A DNA stretch of 32,127 nucleotides from a bacterium (GTDB taxonomy: Bacteria; Patescibacteriota; Minisyncoccia; Phycocordibacterales; Phycocordibacteraceae), in the NCBI GenBank assembly GCA_021784875.1, contig JAJYHF010000032.1, forward strand, positions 1-32,127. The letters run 5' to 3'. The notes beneath the pieces are model-generated. The model searched no databases, was not told where the DNA came from, and was given only the letters and a program-made list of their open reading frames with translations. This document shows, one piece after another, positions 8,310 through 17,511 of this stretch (position 1 is the stretch's first letter; each line of letters begins with the position of its first letter). Position numbers and translations under genes: made by a program.

Positions 8310-9596
8310 TCATGCCTTCCGCTTCCATCTCTTCTCCTGGCGGACGAGACGAGAGGCGTCATCAAGGTCGGCGAGGAGAGCCCGGACGATGCGTTCGGTA
8401 CGGATCGACTGGGAGCCTTTCACCAAGATGACGTCGCCCGCGCGGACAAGCGCGGGGAGCGCTGCCGCGGCAGCGAACGAGTCGTCGAAATGCATGGTCT
8501 CGACCTCGCCCGCGGCCAAGACGAAAGCCTTCGCGCGGATGCCAACCGCGACGACGAGATTGGCCGCCTCGCCCGCGAGCGCGCCGATGCGTTCATGCTC
8601 CGCCACCGAATAGCGCCCGAGCTCGAGCATGTCGCCGAGAACGGCGATACGCCTCCCGGCGCGCGGGAAGGCCGCGAGCGTCGCGAGCGCTTCCTCGACG
8701 GCGGCGGGCGACGAATTATAGGAATCGTCGATGATGACTGAACCGTTTCTGCCGGAGAAGAGGCGGCTCCGGCCGGGCGGCGGCTCGTAGGCCGCGAGCG
8801 CGGCGAGTGCCTCGCCGGTCGGGATGCTGAAGGCAGCCGCAAGGGCGAGAGCAGCCGCGGCCGGCAGGATTTGCGTCTTCCCAAGCGAACCTCTTACGAC
8901 CAACTCCTCCTGCGCGCCACCCTCCGAGACGATCGCGTGCATCCCCGCAACCTTCTCCTCTTCCTCATAGAAATCGATCGCGCTGACCCGTATATTCGCG
9001 TCCTTACTCACGCCGTAGGTCATGACTCGCGCCGACGTGCCACGCGCCGCTTCGAGTGCATAAAGGTCGTCGGCGCAGACGATGAGCGGCGCTCCGGCAG
9101 GGAGCGCGTACGCTGGCGAGAACTCCTCTTCGCGCACCGCCTCAGGCGAGGCGTAGGCCTCGACGTGTACCGGTATCTCCGGCAGGCGGGTGATCACGAC
9201 CGCGTCGGGCGTCACGATGCGCAGGATGCGCGCGAGGTCGCCCGGCTCCTCCGCTCCCACCTCGAGCACGAGCAGGTTCGGGAAATGATTCGGCAACAAG
9301 AGGAGCGCGAGCACGCTTTTAGCGATGCCAGTCCAGGCAAATAGGTTACGTCCCGGATCCTTCTTCACGCCAAAAATCGCGTAAGGGACGCCGAATTCGG
9401 TGTTGAAATTCTTCTCGCTCTTGCGCACGAAGAAGCGCGGCGCAAGCGCGGCGGCGGCAGCGTCCTTGGTCGACGTCTTCCCTACCGATCCGCTCACCAT
9501 CACGACCTTCGGACGGTAGCGGCGGATGATCGCATAGGCGAAGAAGCCGAGAAACGCGGCGGCGAATGATTTGACGATACGCTTGAGCATAGCCAT
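8310..9596 (-). CDS. murF: Mur ligase, UDP-N-acetylmuramoyl-tripeptide--D-Ala-D-Ala ligase (MurF-like)
   Basis: VVMVSGSVGKTSTKDAAAAAL P-loop, FNTEFGVPYA, DDSYNSSPAAVEEALATLA, GRRIAVLGDMLELG; downstream of the PBP in the dcw order. Confidence 0.88.
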   Translation of the reverse strand: MAMLKRIVKSFAAAFLGFFAYAIIRRYRPKVVMVSGSVGKTSTKDAAAAALAPRFFVRKSEKNFNTEFGVPYAIFGVKKDPGRNLFAWTGIAKSVLALLLLPNHFPNLLVLEVGAEEPGDLARILRIVTPDAVVITRLPEIPVHVEAYASPEAVREEEFSPAYALPAGAPLIVCADDLYALEAARGTSARVMTYGVSKDANIRVSAIDFYEEEEKVAGMHAIVSEGGAQEELVVRGSLGKTQILPAAAALALAAAFSIPTGEALAALAAYEPPPGRSRLFSGRNGSVIIDDSYNSSPAAVEEALATLAAFPRAGRRIAVLGDMLELGRYSVAEHERIGALAGEAANLVVAVGIRAKAFVLAAGEVETMHFDDSFAAAAALPALVRAGDVILVKGSQSIRTERIVRALLADLDDASRLVRQEKRWKRKA

Positions 9597-9628
9597 AGGA
9601 AGATGTTACCGCGCACCGGCGCGAAGCG

Positions 9629-11398
9629 CTATTCCGGCACGCGCGCCGGCAGCGGGAGCACGTCTGCAGGGTCGGGCGGAATATTGTAGTAATCAATGAG
9701 GAAGTTCGTAAGATCCATGAACGTGGGAGTCAACGTCTCCGACGCGTAGGTGACTCCCTGCGGCCGATTCGTGAAGAGGAGTATCACGAAGCGTGGCGCA
9801 TATGCCGGGAAGAACCCGAAGAACGAATGGAAATAGACGTCCGAGTAGTAGCCGCCGCCGGGCCTCTCGACCTGCGCGGTTCCGGTCTTCGCCGCGACCG
9901 GGACATCCGCGTATTGGGCCGACGGATCAGAGTCGATGACGAGCTTCGCATCGTTCGGGTAGACCGTAACGAGCATTTTCGTCACCTCACGGGCGGTATC
10001 CGCTGAGAATACCTGCCCGGCATTCGGCCAATCGAGCGTGCGCGTCACGCCGGAATCGAGCTTAATACCCGATACGAGATGCGGCGTCTCCATGATGCCG
10101 CCATTAGCGACTGCCGCCAGGGCGCGCAGCATCGCGACCGGCGTGACCGCGATACCTTGCCCGAACGACATGTTGTCGAAATTCACCTGCTGCGTGGTGT
10201 CGAGATTGCTGATGAGTCCCCGCTGCTCGTCCGGAAGGTCGATGCCGGTCAGGTTGCCGAAGTAGCTTTCGAAATACTTACGGAAAAGCGGCTGGCCGAG
10301 CTTCGTCGCGACCCAGGACGCGCCGACGTTGAGCGAATGCTCGATGACTTGTGTCATGTCGGTCGTACCGCGCGGCTTGAAATCGTAGTTGCAGATCCGC
10401 GCGGTATTGACCGTGATGCAGCCGGTATCATCGTATGTGGAATCTGGTGTGACGGCGTCTGCGTCGAGGCCGGCCGCCATGGTGAGCGGCTTCATGATGC
10501 TGCCGAACTCGTACACGTTCTCGACGAGCGGGTTGCGCAAGAGCGACGGGTCGATCGAGGCGAGGTCATTCGGATCGAATGACGGATAACTCCCGAGCGC
10601 GATGATCGCGCCCGTTTTCGGGTCCATGATGATACCTCCGGTCTCCTGGCTCGAATATCGCTTCGCAGCCCGCTCAAGGTCGTCCATAAGCCGCGTCTCA
10701 ACCTCTGGCTCGATCGTGGTCACGACATCGCCTTCGTGCGCGTCCTGCGGCGAGACGAGAAGATTCCCGACATTGGAAAAGATTTCCGCGAAGAAATTCT
10801 TATACAGGCCGTCGCCTGAACGCGAGAGCGTGTTGTCATAGCTGGCTTCGAGACCGGTCTGGCCGGTAAGCGTGTCGCCGGACCCATAGGAAACGATACC
10901 GATCGACTGGGCAGCGAGATCGCCGCCTGGGTACAATCGCCAACGCTCGCGCAAGACCTGCACGCCCGGGACTGCAAGTGCGGCGAGCGCCTGTCCGTCG
11001 ACGTCATCGAGATGATGCGCGACCTCGACATACACCAGGCTCTTCTTGGCAGCCGCCGCGAGGAACGCGTCATGCGAGATCAAGTCCGTCGAGGAAGCGA
11101 CGCGCGCGATCGCGGCATACGCCGCCTCAGGGTCCTTGAGCGTCTGCGGGTTGATCGCGACGAGGAATCCGGTCGCGAGCGTTGCCGCGCTGATGAGCGT
11201 CCCATCCTTCTGCGTGAAGTAGATCGAGCCACGGTCGAAAAGACCGCTCCCGCTCGAGGCGAACTGCTTGTCAGCCTTCAACGCATAATCCTGGCCGTGT
11301 ACGACCTCGACGAAATAGAGGCGGGCGACGATGAGGAACGTGATAAGGGCGATGGCCCCGAGTACAAGACGGATACGACCTCGGAACTGTGCGCGCAT
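9629..11398 (-). CDS. ftsI: Penicillin-binding protein, class B transpeptidase (FtsI/PBP2-like)
   Basis: Single N-terminal TM; SxxK in EFGSIMKPLT, SxN in EHSLNVGA, KTG in AAKTGTAQVE. Confidence 0.92.
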   Translation of the reverse strand: MRAQFRGRIRLVLGAIALITFLIVARLYFVEVVHGQDYALKADKQFASSGSGLFDRGSIYFTQKDGTLISAATLATGFLVAINPQTLKDPEAAYAAIARVASSTDLISHDAFLAAAAKKSLVYVEVAHHLDDVDGQALAALAVPGVQVLRERWRLYPGGDLAAQSIGIVSYGSGDTLTGQTGLEASYDNTLSRSGDGLYKNFFAEIFSNVGNLLVSPQDAHEGDVVTTIEPEVETRLMDDLERAAKRYSSQETGGIIMDPKTGAIIALGSYPSFDPNDLASIDPSLLRNPLVENVYEFGSIMKPLTMAAGLDADAVTPDSTYDDTGCITVNTARICNYDFKPRGTTDMTQVIEHSLNVGASWVATKLGQPLFRKYFESYFGNLTGIDLPDEQRGLISNLDTTQQVNFDNMSFGQGIAVTPVAMLRALAAVANGGIMETPHLVSGIKLDSGVTRTLDWPNAGQVFSADTAREVTKMLVTVYPNDAKLVIDSDPSAQYADVPVAAKTGTAQVERPGGGYYSDVYFHSFFGFFPAYAPRFVILLFTNRPQGVTYASETLTPTFMDLTNFLIDYYNIPPDPADVLPLPARVPE

Positions 11399-11406
11399 AC
11401 GGTTCG

Positions 11407-11700
11407 CTAACGCAGGGCGGTCGCGCTCGTCGACGGTACGTAGACCGTCGCGACAGGAGCGGCGTAGCCCTCTACGGAATAATCAGTCGCCGTGATGCGC
11501 GCGACGGCAGCGAGGTACTGTCCTTCGAGCGTAGCTACCGCCGAATCGTCGTCCCGGACCGACTGCGAGAAGCTGATCGTAAGCGCGGCATAGCTCATGA
11601 CGACGGCGATAAGCGCGATATAGACGACCGCGAGGATGCCGACCGTGCCAGAAAGGACCGCGACAGGAGACCAAGGGAGATGGAAGCGGTTGTTACGCAT
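11407..11700 (-). CDS. small bitopic membrane protein in the FtsL position
   Basis: MRNNRFHLPWSPVAVLSGTVGILAVVYIALIAVVMSYAALTISF...; overlaps the rsmH stop by 8 bp; lies between rsmH and the class B PBP as ftsL does. Confidence 0.6.
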   Translation of the reverse strand: MRNNRFHLPWSPVAVLSGTVGILAVVYIALIAVVMSYAALTISFSQSVRDDDSAVATLEGQYLAAVARITATDYSVEGYAAPVATVYVPSTSATALR

Positions 11701-12577
11701 AAGAAAAGATGCGGAGTTTCGCACTCCGGGCACGGCGGTTCGCGAGCACCTCGACGCGAGAAGGCATGATCGGCTTCTGCAGCCGACCGCCAGGAGCCGC
11801 ATCGCGCAGGATATGCTTCACGATGCGGTCCTCGGCGCTATGGAACGAGATGACTGCCAGACGGCCGTCTTCGGCAAGCGCCGCAAGCGCAGCCGCGAGC
11901 CCTTCGCGCAAGGCGCCGAACTCGTCATTAGTCGCGATACGGAGCGCTTGGAAGGTCTTGGTCGCCGGATGGGTCTTGCGTCGGTGATACCACGCGGGCG
12001 TACCTGCGAGCACCGCAGCGACCAAGGCGCCGGTCGTGAGGATGCGCTCCTTCGCGCGCACCTCGACGATCGCCCGCGCTATACCGCGCGCGAACCGTTC
12101 TTCGCCGTAAGCGTAGAGGATATCGGCGAGCGCCTCTTCGGGATAGCTGTTGACGATGTCAGCCGCCGTCTCCCCTCCCTCGCCATAGGTCATGAGGAGC
12201 GGCTCGTCCTTCTGGAAGGAGAAGCCGCGCGGTGCCGCCACCTGGTAGCCGCTCCAACCGAGGTCGAAGAGGATCTTGTCGATATGCCCGATACCGAGAC
12301 GCGCGAGAATGCGGGTAAGGTTGCGGAAGTTGTCGTTGACGATATGCGCGACCGGCCGCTCGGGTCGGCGATCCTGCGCATACGCTTCACGACCGCGTTC
12401 GACCGCCGCCGGATCGGCGTCGATGCCGATGATGACCCCGCCCTCGCCGAGACGCGCGAGGAGCGCGTTGAAGTGCCCCGCCCCGCCGATCGTCGCGTCG
12501 ACGACCGTATCGCTCGACTGCACGTCGAGCGCTTCAAGCACTTCGCTCATAAGCACACTGTCGTGGCGAGCCTCCAT
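11693..12577 (-). CDS. rsmH: 16S rRNA (cytosine(1402)-N(4))-methyltransferase RsmH
   Basis: HDSVLMSEVLEAL...VVDATIGGAGHFNALLARLGEGGVIIGIDADP...ILFDLGWSGYQV...GRLAVISFHSAEDRIVKH. Confidence 0.95.
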   Translation of the reverse strand: MEARHDSVLMSEVLEALDVQSSDTVVDATIGGAGHFNALLARLGEGGVIIGIDADPAAVERGREAYAQDRRPERPVAHIVNDNFRNLTRILARLGIGHIDKILFDLGWSGYQVAAPRGFSFQKDEPLLMTYGEGGETAADIVNSYPEEALADILYAYGEERFARGIARAIVEVRAKERILTTGALVAAVLAGTPAWYHRRKTHPATKTFQALRIATNDEFGALREGLAAALAALAEDGRLAVISFHSAEDRIVKHILRDAAPGGRLQKPIMPSRVEVLANRRARSAKLRIFSYA

Positions 12578-12578
12578 A

Positions 12579-13001
12579 TCAATGGTCGACCTTCTCGGCG
12601 AAAGAATCCGCATCGCGTTCGATGTCGGCCGTGTACCGCTTCCAGGCACCTTCTTCCCAGATCTCGACCCGGTCGGCAACACCGGCGACGACAGCCTTAT
12701 CCTTGATCGAGGCAAACGACTTCAGAGAATCGGGGATGAGCACGCGACCCGCCTTGTCGACCTCGGCTTCGGCAGACCCGGCGAGAAAAAGCCTCGCGAG
12801 ACCGCGCCGCGCCGCGCCGCCGTTCACGTCGGCAGCATAGGCGCGCGCCTCCTCCTCCCACGCCTTACGCGAGTAGACGTTCAGACAATGATCGAGGCCG
12901 CGCGTCACGACGACGACGCGACCGAGCTCCTTCCGGAACTTCGCCGGAATCGAGATTCGATTCTTCGTGTCGAGGGTGTGCAGGTATTCTCCGAGGAACA
13001 T
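12579..13001 (-). CDS. mraZ: Transcriptional regulator/cell division protein MraZ
   Basis: MFLGEYLHTLDTKNRISIPAKFRKELG...DKAGRVLIPDSLKSFASIKDKAVVAGVADRVEIWEEGAW. Confidence 0.95.
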   Translation of the reverse strand: MFLGEYLHTLDTKNRISIPAKFRKELGRVVVVTRGLDHCLNVYSRKAWEEEARAYAADVNGGAARRGLARLFLAGSAEAEVDKAGRVLIPDSLKSFASIKDKAVVAGVADRVEIWEEGAWKRYTADIERDADSFAEKVDH

Positions 13002-13063
13002 GGCAGGAGGCTTGCGAGCGGAGAGGATTATCCCTTCTCCCCACTTCACTAACCATGTTTGGC

Positions 13064-13085
13064 ATTATATCCCACTCTGCCCCAC
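13064..13085 (-). promoter_or_regulatory. mraZ promoter -10 (TATAAT) with upstream MraZ-box direct repeats GTGGG-N5-GTGGG
   Basis: Minus strand reads GTGGGgcagaGTGGGataTAATGCC: two GTGGG repeats with 10-bp periodicity (CCCAC at 13071-13075 and 13081-13085), immediately upstream of TATAAT (ATTATA at 13064-13069). Confidence 0.7.
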
Positions 13086-13098
13086 CGCTTGGGACCGG

Positions 13099-13107
13099 TT
13101 ATCCACA
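13099..13107 (+). promoter_or_regulatory. Consensus DnaA box TTATCCACA
   Basis: Exact 9-mer in the divergent intergenic region upstream of mraZ. Confidence 0.5.
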
Positions 13108-13242
13108 CGTCCGATGATTAAGCGAAATTTAACGGCAAAAGTCCATACTTTGTTCCTAGATGAACAACCCGCCAGGCCTATTAAGTAAGTGCCACACCCT
13201 TTTATCAGCCATCACTCGCCTCTTATGATTATGATCACTTCT

Positions 13243-13899
13243 ATGACCAAACGCGAAGGCGTCTTTATCGGAGCCTTGCTCGCCATCGCGATAATCGGTG
13301 CGTTCCATGCTCCGGCGCATGCGCAGGTCAGCAACCGCACGCCGATCGGCAGCCAGCTCTCCCTCGGCTCGACCGGCGCGAATGTGACGCGATTGCAGCA
13401 GTTCCTCGCGACCAACCCGCTCATCTATCCGCAAGGCATCGTGAGCGGCTATTACGGCCCGCTCACGCGGACGGCCGTCGACCAGTTCCAGATCGGCTAC
13501 GGCCTGCCGCCGGTCGGACAGGTCGGTCCCTTGACGCTCGCGAAGATAAACGCCCTTATCGCTGCAGGGGACATACCGGACGTCTCTGCGCCGTCTGAAA
13601 GCAATGTCACCGCGACACCGGCATCGACCAGCGCGACCATAGCCTGGATGACGAACGAGCTCGCGATCGGGAAGGTGCACTACGCCACTACCCCGATCTC
13701 CATGTTTGAGACGAGCGCCGCGAAGACCGAACCGGTCATAAGCGGGTCAGTACTCACGGAATCAGCTCCGACAATAAGCCATTCGGTCACCCTCTCCAAC
13801 CTCATGCCGAACACGCTCTATTATTATGTCGTCGAATCAATCGATCCGCCGGGCAACGTATCAGTGACGCTCCCCGCCACCTTCACGACGATGCCCTGA
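13243..13899 (+). CDS. secreted peptidoglycan-binding-domain protein with C-terminal FN3/Ig-like domain
   Basis: MTKREGVFIGALLAIAIIGAFHAPAHAQ signal; LGSTGANVTRLQQFLATNPLIYPQGIVSGYYGPLTRTAVDQFQIGYGLPPVGQVGPLTLAKIN; then SNVTATPASTSATIAWMTNELAIGKVHYATT. Confidence 0.85.
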   Translation: MTKREGVFIGALLAIAIIGAFHAPAHAQVSNRTPIGSQLSLGSTGANVTRLQQFLATNPLIYPQGIVSGYYGPLTRTAVDQFQIGYGLPPVGQVGPLTLAKINALIAAGDIPDVSAPSESNVTATPASTSATIAWMTNELAIGKVHYATTPISMFETSAAKTEPVISGSVLTESAPTISHSVTLSNLMPNTLYYYVVESIDPPGNVSVTLPATFTTMP

Positions 13900-13906
13900 T
13901 AGTCTT

Positions 13907-15481
13907 TTAGAGCTGCTGTGCGGCTTCAGAGAGGCGCGTGATAACGAAATCGTGTGGAAGGCCGGCGAGGAACCAACCCGCTTTGGGACCGGAGTCGCGG
14001 CCGAGGAAGATGCGGTAAATCGCCTGGAAGAGCTCTTTCGGCGCTATGGGCGTTTCTTCTTTCAGCTCGTGCAAACGGGCGTGAATGTCTTCGCCTGAGC
14101 GTTTGTCGCCTTGTATGAAATCCGCGAGCGCTCCGAGCGCTTTCTTCTGAGCGCCTGTGAGGTCTGCTTTCGGTAGTGTCATCTGTACCTTGTACAGGAA
14201 TTCTTCCGGCGCATACGTATCCAGCCAATGGCGCGCATAATGCGCGCGCCCGTTTACTGCCAACACTTCTTCCTGGGTTATCGTGGATCCTTTGGCTCGT
14301 TCCGCTTCATTTTCCAAAGAGAGATGCGGCATCTGCACGATGAACGCGACCTCGCGAAATCGCATCTGCCATGGCAGAGGCAGCGTCGCCTGATCCTCGG
14401 GCAGCTGGCAGAAAGTATAGAGGCGAGAATGGTCGTCGACGGCGCCTGAGCGCACCGCTTCAGCGAGCTCATCGTACCAATCGTAGAGGCGCGGCACCGA
14501 ATCGCCGGAGGGGTCGACGTCTATCTGCTGATTGATCTCCCTTCCGATGAGCGCAAGACGGAAGACCTGGGGCGGGAAGAGGTCGCTCATATCCTTAGCA
14601 GAACTGCCCTGCCCCTTCGAGGAGGACATCTTCTTCCCGCCGACGAGGAAGAATTCGTAGGGAATGTCGAAAGGCGGTTCATAGTCGAAGACCTCGCGTG
14701 CGATGTGATTCGCCACGTCGCGCGAACCGCCTTTGGTCGAATGGTCCTTGCCACCTCCCTCGATGTCGACACCGTTCACTACCCATTTCGCCGCCCACTC
14801 AGCCTTCCAGAAAAGCTTCCCTGTCCCTTTCCAGGGTGCGACACGACCGGAATGTCCGCAAGGAACGGAACCGTCGGGAGACCGGTCGCAGGTGTAACCG
14901 ACCATCTCGCCGTCGAAGTCGTAGGAGCGCGTCGTCATTATCTTTCCGCACTGTTCGCAGATGGCCGAGAACGGGAGCCACGACTCGTCCTTCTCGCTTC
15001 CGGAAACTTCCTTGAGGATGCGGCGAATGTCGCCTGATCGCTCGAGCGCAGTCCTGATAAGCGGATCCATCTTCCCTGAGCGATAGAGCTCAGTGAGCCG
15101 GTAATAAGCGGGAGTGAAGCCGGCTTTCTTATGCACGGCGATGAACTCATCGCCATAGTATTCGGCGAAGTTAGCATACCCAGGCTCCGGGCTCGGGACG
15201 GCATAAAGCGGCTTCCCGAGATGCTCTTTGAACTTTTCCGCGTCGAGATAACCCGGAATCGAATCGAAAGGATCGAAATCGTTTATCTCGAAACGATACG
15301 CGTTCGCGATGCCCTGCTCCGAGAGTGCTTCGCCGACGAGCCCGTGAATGGCGACACCGCGCATGCTTCCGACATGCACCCGACCCGAGATCGTCTTCTC
15401 GTCACGGATGAGGAACGTCTTGCCGTCGCGCGGCTTGCGCGTCTTCACTATCTCACCCGCTATCCGATCGGCCCACAGCAT
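13907..15481 (-). CDS. lysS: Lysyl-tRNA synthetase, class I
   Basis: HIGH-like GRVHVGSMRG and KKMSSSKGQGSSAKD signatures; class I LysRS features IEGGGKDHSTKGGSRDVANHIAREVFDYEPPFDIPYEFFLV. Confidence 0.92.
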   Translation of the reverse strand: MLWADRIAGEIVKTRKPRDGKTFLIRDEKTISGRVHVGSMRGVAIHGLVGEALSEQGIANAYRFEINDFDPFDSIPGYLDAEKFKEHLGKPLYAVPSPEPGYANFAEYYGDEFIAVHKKAGFTPAYYRLTELYRSGKMDPLIRTALERSGDIRRILKEVSGSEKDESWLPFSAICEQCGKIMTTRSYDFDGEMVGYTCDRSPDGSVPCGHSGRVAPWKGTGKLFWKAEWAAKWVVNGVDIEGGGKDHSTKGGSRDVANHIAREVFDYEPPFDIPYEFFLVGGKKMSSSKGQGSSAKDMSDLFPPQVFRLALIGREINQQIDVDPSGDSVPRLYDWYDELAEAVRSGAVDDHSRLYTFCQLPEDQATLPLPWQMRFREVAFIVQMPHLSLENEAERAKGSTITQEEVLAVNGRAHYARHWLDTYAPEEFLYKVQMTLPKADLTGAQKKALGALADFIQGDKRSGEDIHARLHELKEETPIAPKELFQAIYRIFLGRDSGPKAGWFLAGLPHDFVITRLSEAAQQL

Positions 15482-15502
15482 GTGGCGTATCGTAGCACAA
15501 AC

Positions 15503-15979
15503 CTACGCCACCTTCTCGATCGTGTAGGTCTGGCGGCCGGCGGGGGTATCGAAGGTGAAGGTGTCGCCCTTCTTCTTGCCCATGAGTGCTGCGCCGAGCG
15601 GAGAGACGTGCGAGAGCTTCTTCACGCGCATGTCGGCCTCCTCGCTGCCGACGATGGTGTACTCGTGCACCTCCGCGCTCCCCTCCTTCTTGATCGAGAC
15701 CTTGGAGCCGAAGCTGACCTCGTCCTTCTTCTTGTTGTCGGTGAGGATCTTCGTATTCTTCACGAGGTCCTCGAGCTTCTTGATACGCTCCTCGGTCGCG
15801 GCCTGCAGGTCGCGCGCCTCCTGGTATTCGGCATTCTCCGAGAGGTCACCGAGCGCACGGGCGTATTCGAGGTTCTTGGCGATCTCGGTGCGACGGACCG
15901 TCTTCAGATATTCGAGCTCTTTGATCATCTCATCGAACTTCTCCTTCGAGACGACGTCATGGTTGGTGGTGTCATTCAT
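15503..15979 (-). CDS. greA: Transcription elongation factor GreA
   Basis: VSKEKFDEMIKELEYLKTVRRTEIAKNLEYARALGDLSENAEYQEARDLQA...VSPLGAALMGKKKGDTFTFDTPAGRQTYTIEKV. Confidence 0.96.
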   Translation of the reverse strand: MNDTTNHDVVSKEKFDEMIKELEYLKTVRRTEIAKNLEYARALGDLSENAEYQEARDLQAATEERIKKLEDLVKNTKILTDNKKKDEVSFGSKVSIKKEGSAEVHEYTIVGSEEADMRVKKLSHVSPLGAALMGKKKGDTFTFDTPAGRQTYTIEKVA

Positions 15980-16023
15980 AGTGCGCGTTATTGTACGCGA
16001 CCCCCACGCAGGCGCAAGGGCGG

Positions 16024-16032
16024 TGTGGATAA
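16024..16032 (-). promoter_or_regulatory. Consensus DnaA box (TGTGGATAA on +, TTATCCACA on -)
   Basis: Exact 9-mer in the divergent greA/trxB intergenic region. Confidence 0.4.
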
Positions 16033-16095
16033 ATCGCCTATCCTGCGACACGAGCGGTGGCAGGAGCGAGGCGGGTGCGATACACTGGTATACAT

Positions 16096-17043
16096 ATGCA
16101 AACGGACTATGAAGCGATCATTATCGGCGGCGGCCCGGCAGGCGTCGCGGCAGGGATCTATGCGGCGCGCAAGCGCTTGAAGACGCTCCTCGTCGCTGAA
16201 GAGATCGGCGGTCAATCGACCGTCTCCTCGCGCATCGAGAACTGGGTCGGCACGCCCGTGATCAGTGGCGCCGACCTCGGGAAGGCTATGCGCTCGCATC
16301 TCGATTCGGTCGCCGACACCGGCGGGAAGGATTCGACCCTCACGCTCGCGCTCGGCGAGCGCGCCGTCTCGCTCGCGAAGAGCGGCGACGGATTCATCGC
16401 GACCACCACGTCGGGCAAGGCGCTCACCGCCAAGGCCGTACTCATCGCCACCGGCGCCGCACACCGCAAGCTCGATATCCCCGGCGCGGACCGCTTCGAG
16501 CACAAGGGCGTCACCTACTGCGCCTCCTGCGACGGGCCGGTCTTCTCAGGCCAGGACGTCGCGGTCGTGGGCGGCGGCAACGCCGGCTTCGATGCGGCCT
16601 CCCAGCTCCTCGCTTACGCGAAGTCCGTCACCCTCCTCCACCGCCGGAGCGAATTCAAGGCCGACCCGGAGACCGTCGAGAAGGTTCTCGCACATCCGAA
16701 CATGCGCACCATCATGCCCGTCGAACCGGTCGCTGTGGAGGGCGGCCAGTTCGTCACCGGCCTCGTCTATAAGGACATCAACACCGGCGAGACCCATGAA
16801 CTCCCTGTCGCGGGCGTCTTCGTCGAGATCGGCGTCGTCCCGAGCACTGATCTCGTGAAAGGGCTCCTCGAGCTCGACCAGACCGGGCACATCCCCGTCG
16901 ACGCGCGCACGCAGCGCACCGCGGTCGCGGGCGTCTGGGCGGCGGGCGACTGCACCGACGAGCTCTACCATCAGAACAACATCGCCGCCGGCGACGGCGC
17001 CAAGGCGATGGAGGATCTCTACCTCTGGTTTAAGAAGCAGTAA
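16096..17043 (+). CDS. trxB: Thioredoxin reductase-like FAD/NAD(P) oxidoreductase
   Basis: GGGPAGVAAGIYAARKRLKTLLV, redox motif YCASCDGPVF, GGGNAGFDAA, HRRSEFKAD, AAGDCTDE. Confidence 0.92.
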   Translation: MQTDYEAIIIGGGPAGVAAGIYAARKRLKTLLVAEEIGGQSTVSSRIENWVGTPVISGADLGKAMRSHLDSVADTGGKDSTLTLALGERAVSLAKSGDGFIATTTSGKALTAKAVLIATGAAHRKLDIPGADRFEHKGVTYCASCDGPVFSGQDVAVVGGGNAGFDAASQLLAYAKSVTLLHRRSEFKADPETVEKVLAHPNMRTIMPVEPVAVEGGQFVTGLVYKDINTGETHELPVAGVFVEIGVVPSTDLVKGLLELDQTGHIPVDARTQRTAVAGVWAAGDCTDELYHQNNIAAGDGAKAMEDLYLWFKKQ

Positions 17044-17051
17044 AAGTCCAT

Positions 17052-17099
17052 ATGTAAAAAGAAACGCGCTCGCGAGAGGACAAGCCTCAAGCGAGCGCG
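17052..17099 (-). terminator. Rho-independent terminator of the 17110-17427 gene
   Basis: CGCGCTCGC (17065-17073) pairs with GCGAGCGCG (17091-17099); on the minus strand it is followed by TTTCTTTTTAC. Confidence 0.75.
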
Positions 17100-17109
17100 G
17101 ATCCCGATA

Positions 17110-17427
17110 CTACCGGGAGATAAGGAGGTTGATGGCTCCGTCTCCGTCTTCCAGACGGACGACCTGCACCGTTTCTTTTTCGCTCGCAGCGAAGAGGACT
17201 GCCGACATACCAGGACGCTCTAAGAGCTGGACAATTCCATCGACCATTATTTTCTGTTGGAACACAGGGTAACTTATCAATCGATTGCAAAGATTTTTCG
17301 CGGTAATCGTCAATCGGACTACCTTTCCCTTTCCTCCAGCACCCCAAAGCCCATACTCGAGATAACTACAGCTTTCAGATCTTTCTGCTCCACCCGGTAC
17401 TAAAGACATGATATCTACTCTCTTCAT
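17110..17427 (-). CDS. hypothetical protein (105 aa)
   Basis: MKRVDIMSLVPGGAERSESCSYLEYGLWGAGGKGKVVRLTITAKNLCNRL...; SD AGGAGG upstream, own promoter and terminator. Confidence 0.65.
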   Translation of the reverse strand: MKRVDIMSLVPGGAERSESCSYLEYGLWGAGGKGKVVRLTITAKNLCNRLISYPVFQQKIMVDGIVQLLERPGMSAVLFAASEKETVQVVRLEDGDGAINLLISR

Positions 17428-17511
17428 CTGCTGCCTCCTTTTTTGCCCGAGATTCGCGGAGATGTGCCGATCTCCTCTCGCGGCATTTGAATGTTCGTGG
17501 CACCCGGACTT

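Noticed and set aside
13030-13044. Second MraZ-like pair (GTGGGgagaaGGGAT) near the mraZ start
   Set aside because: The second half does not align with the GTGGG register at 10-bp spacing, so support is weak.
15131-16180. 349-aa + strand ORF antisense to lysS/greA
   Set aside because: Overlaps two confidently identified minus-strand genes and the start of trxB; composition typical of a shadow ORF.
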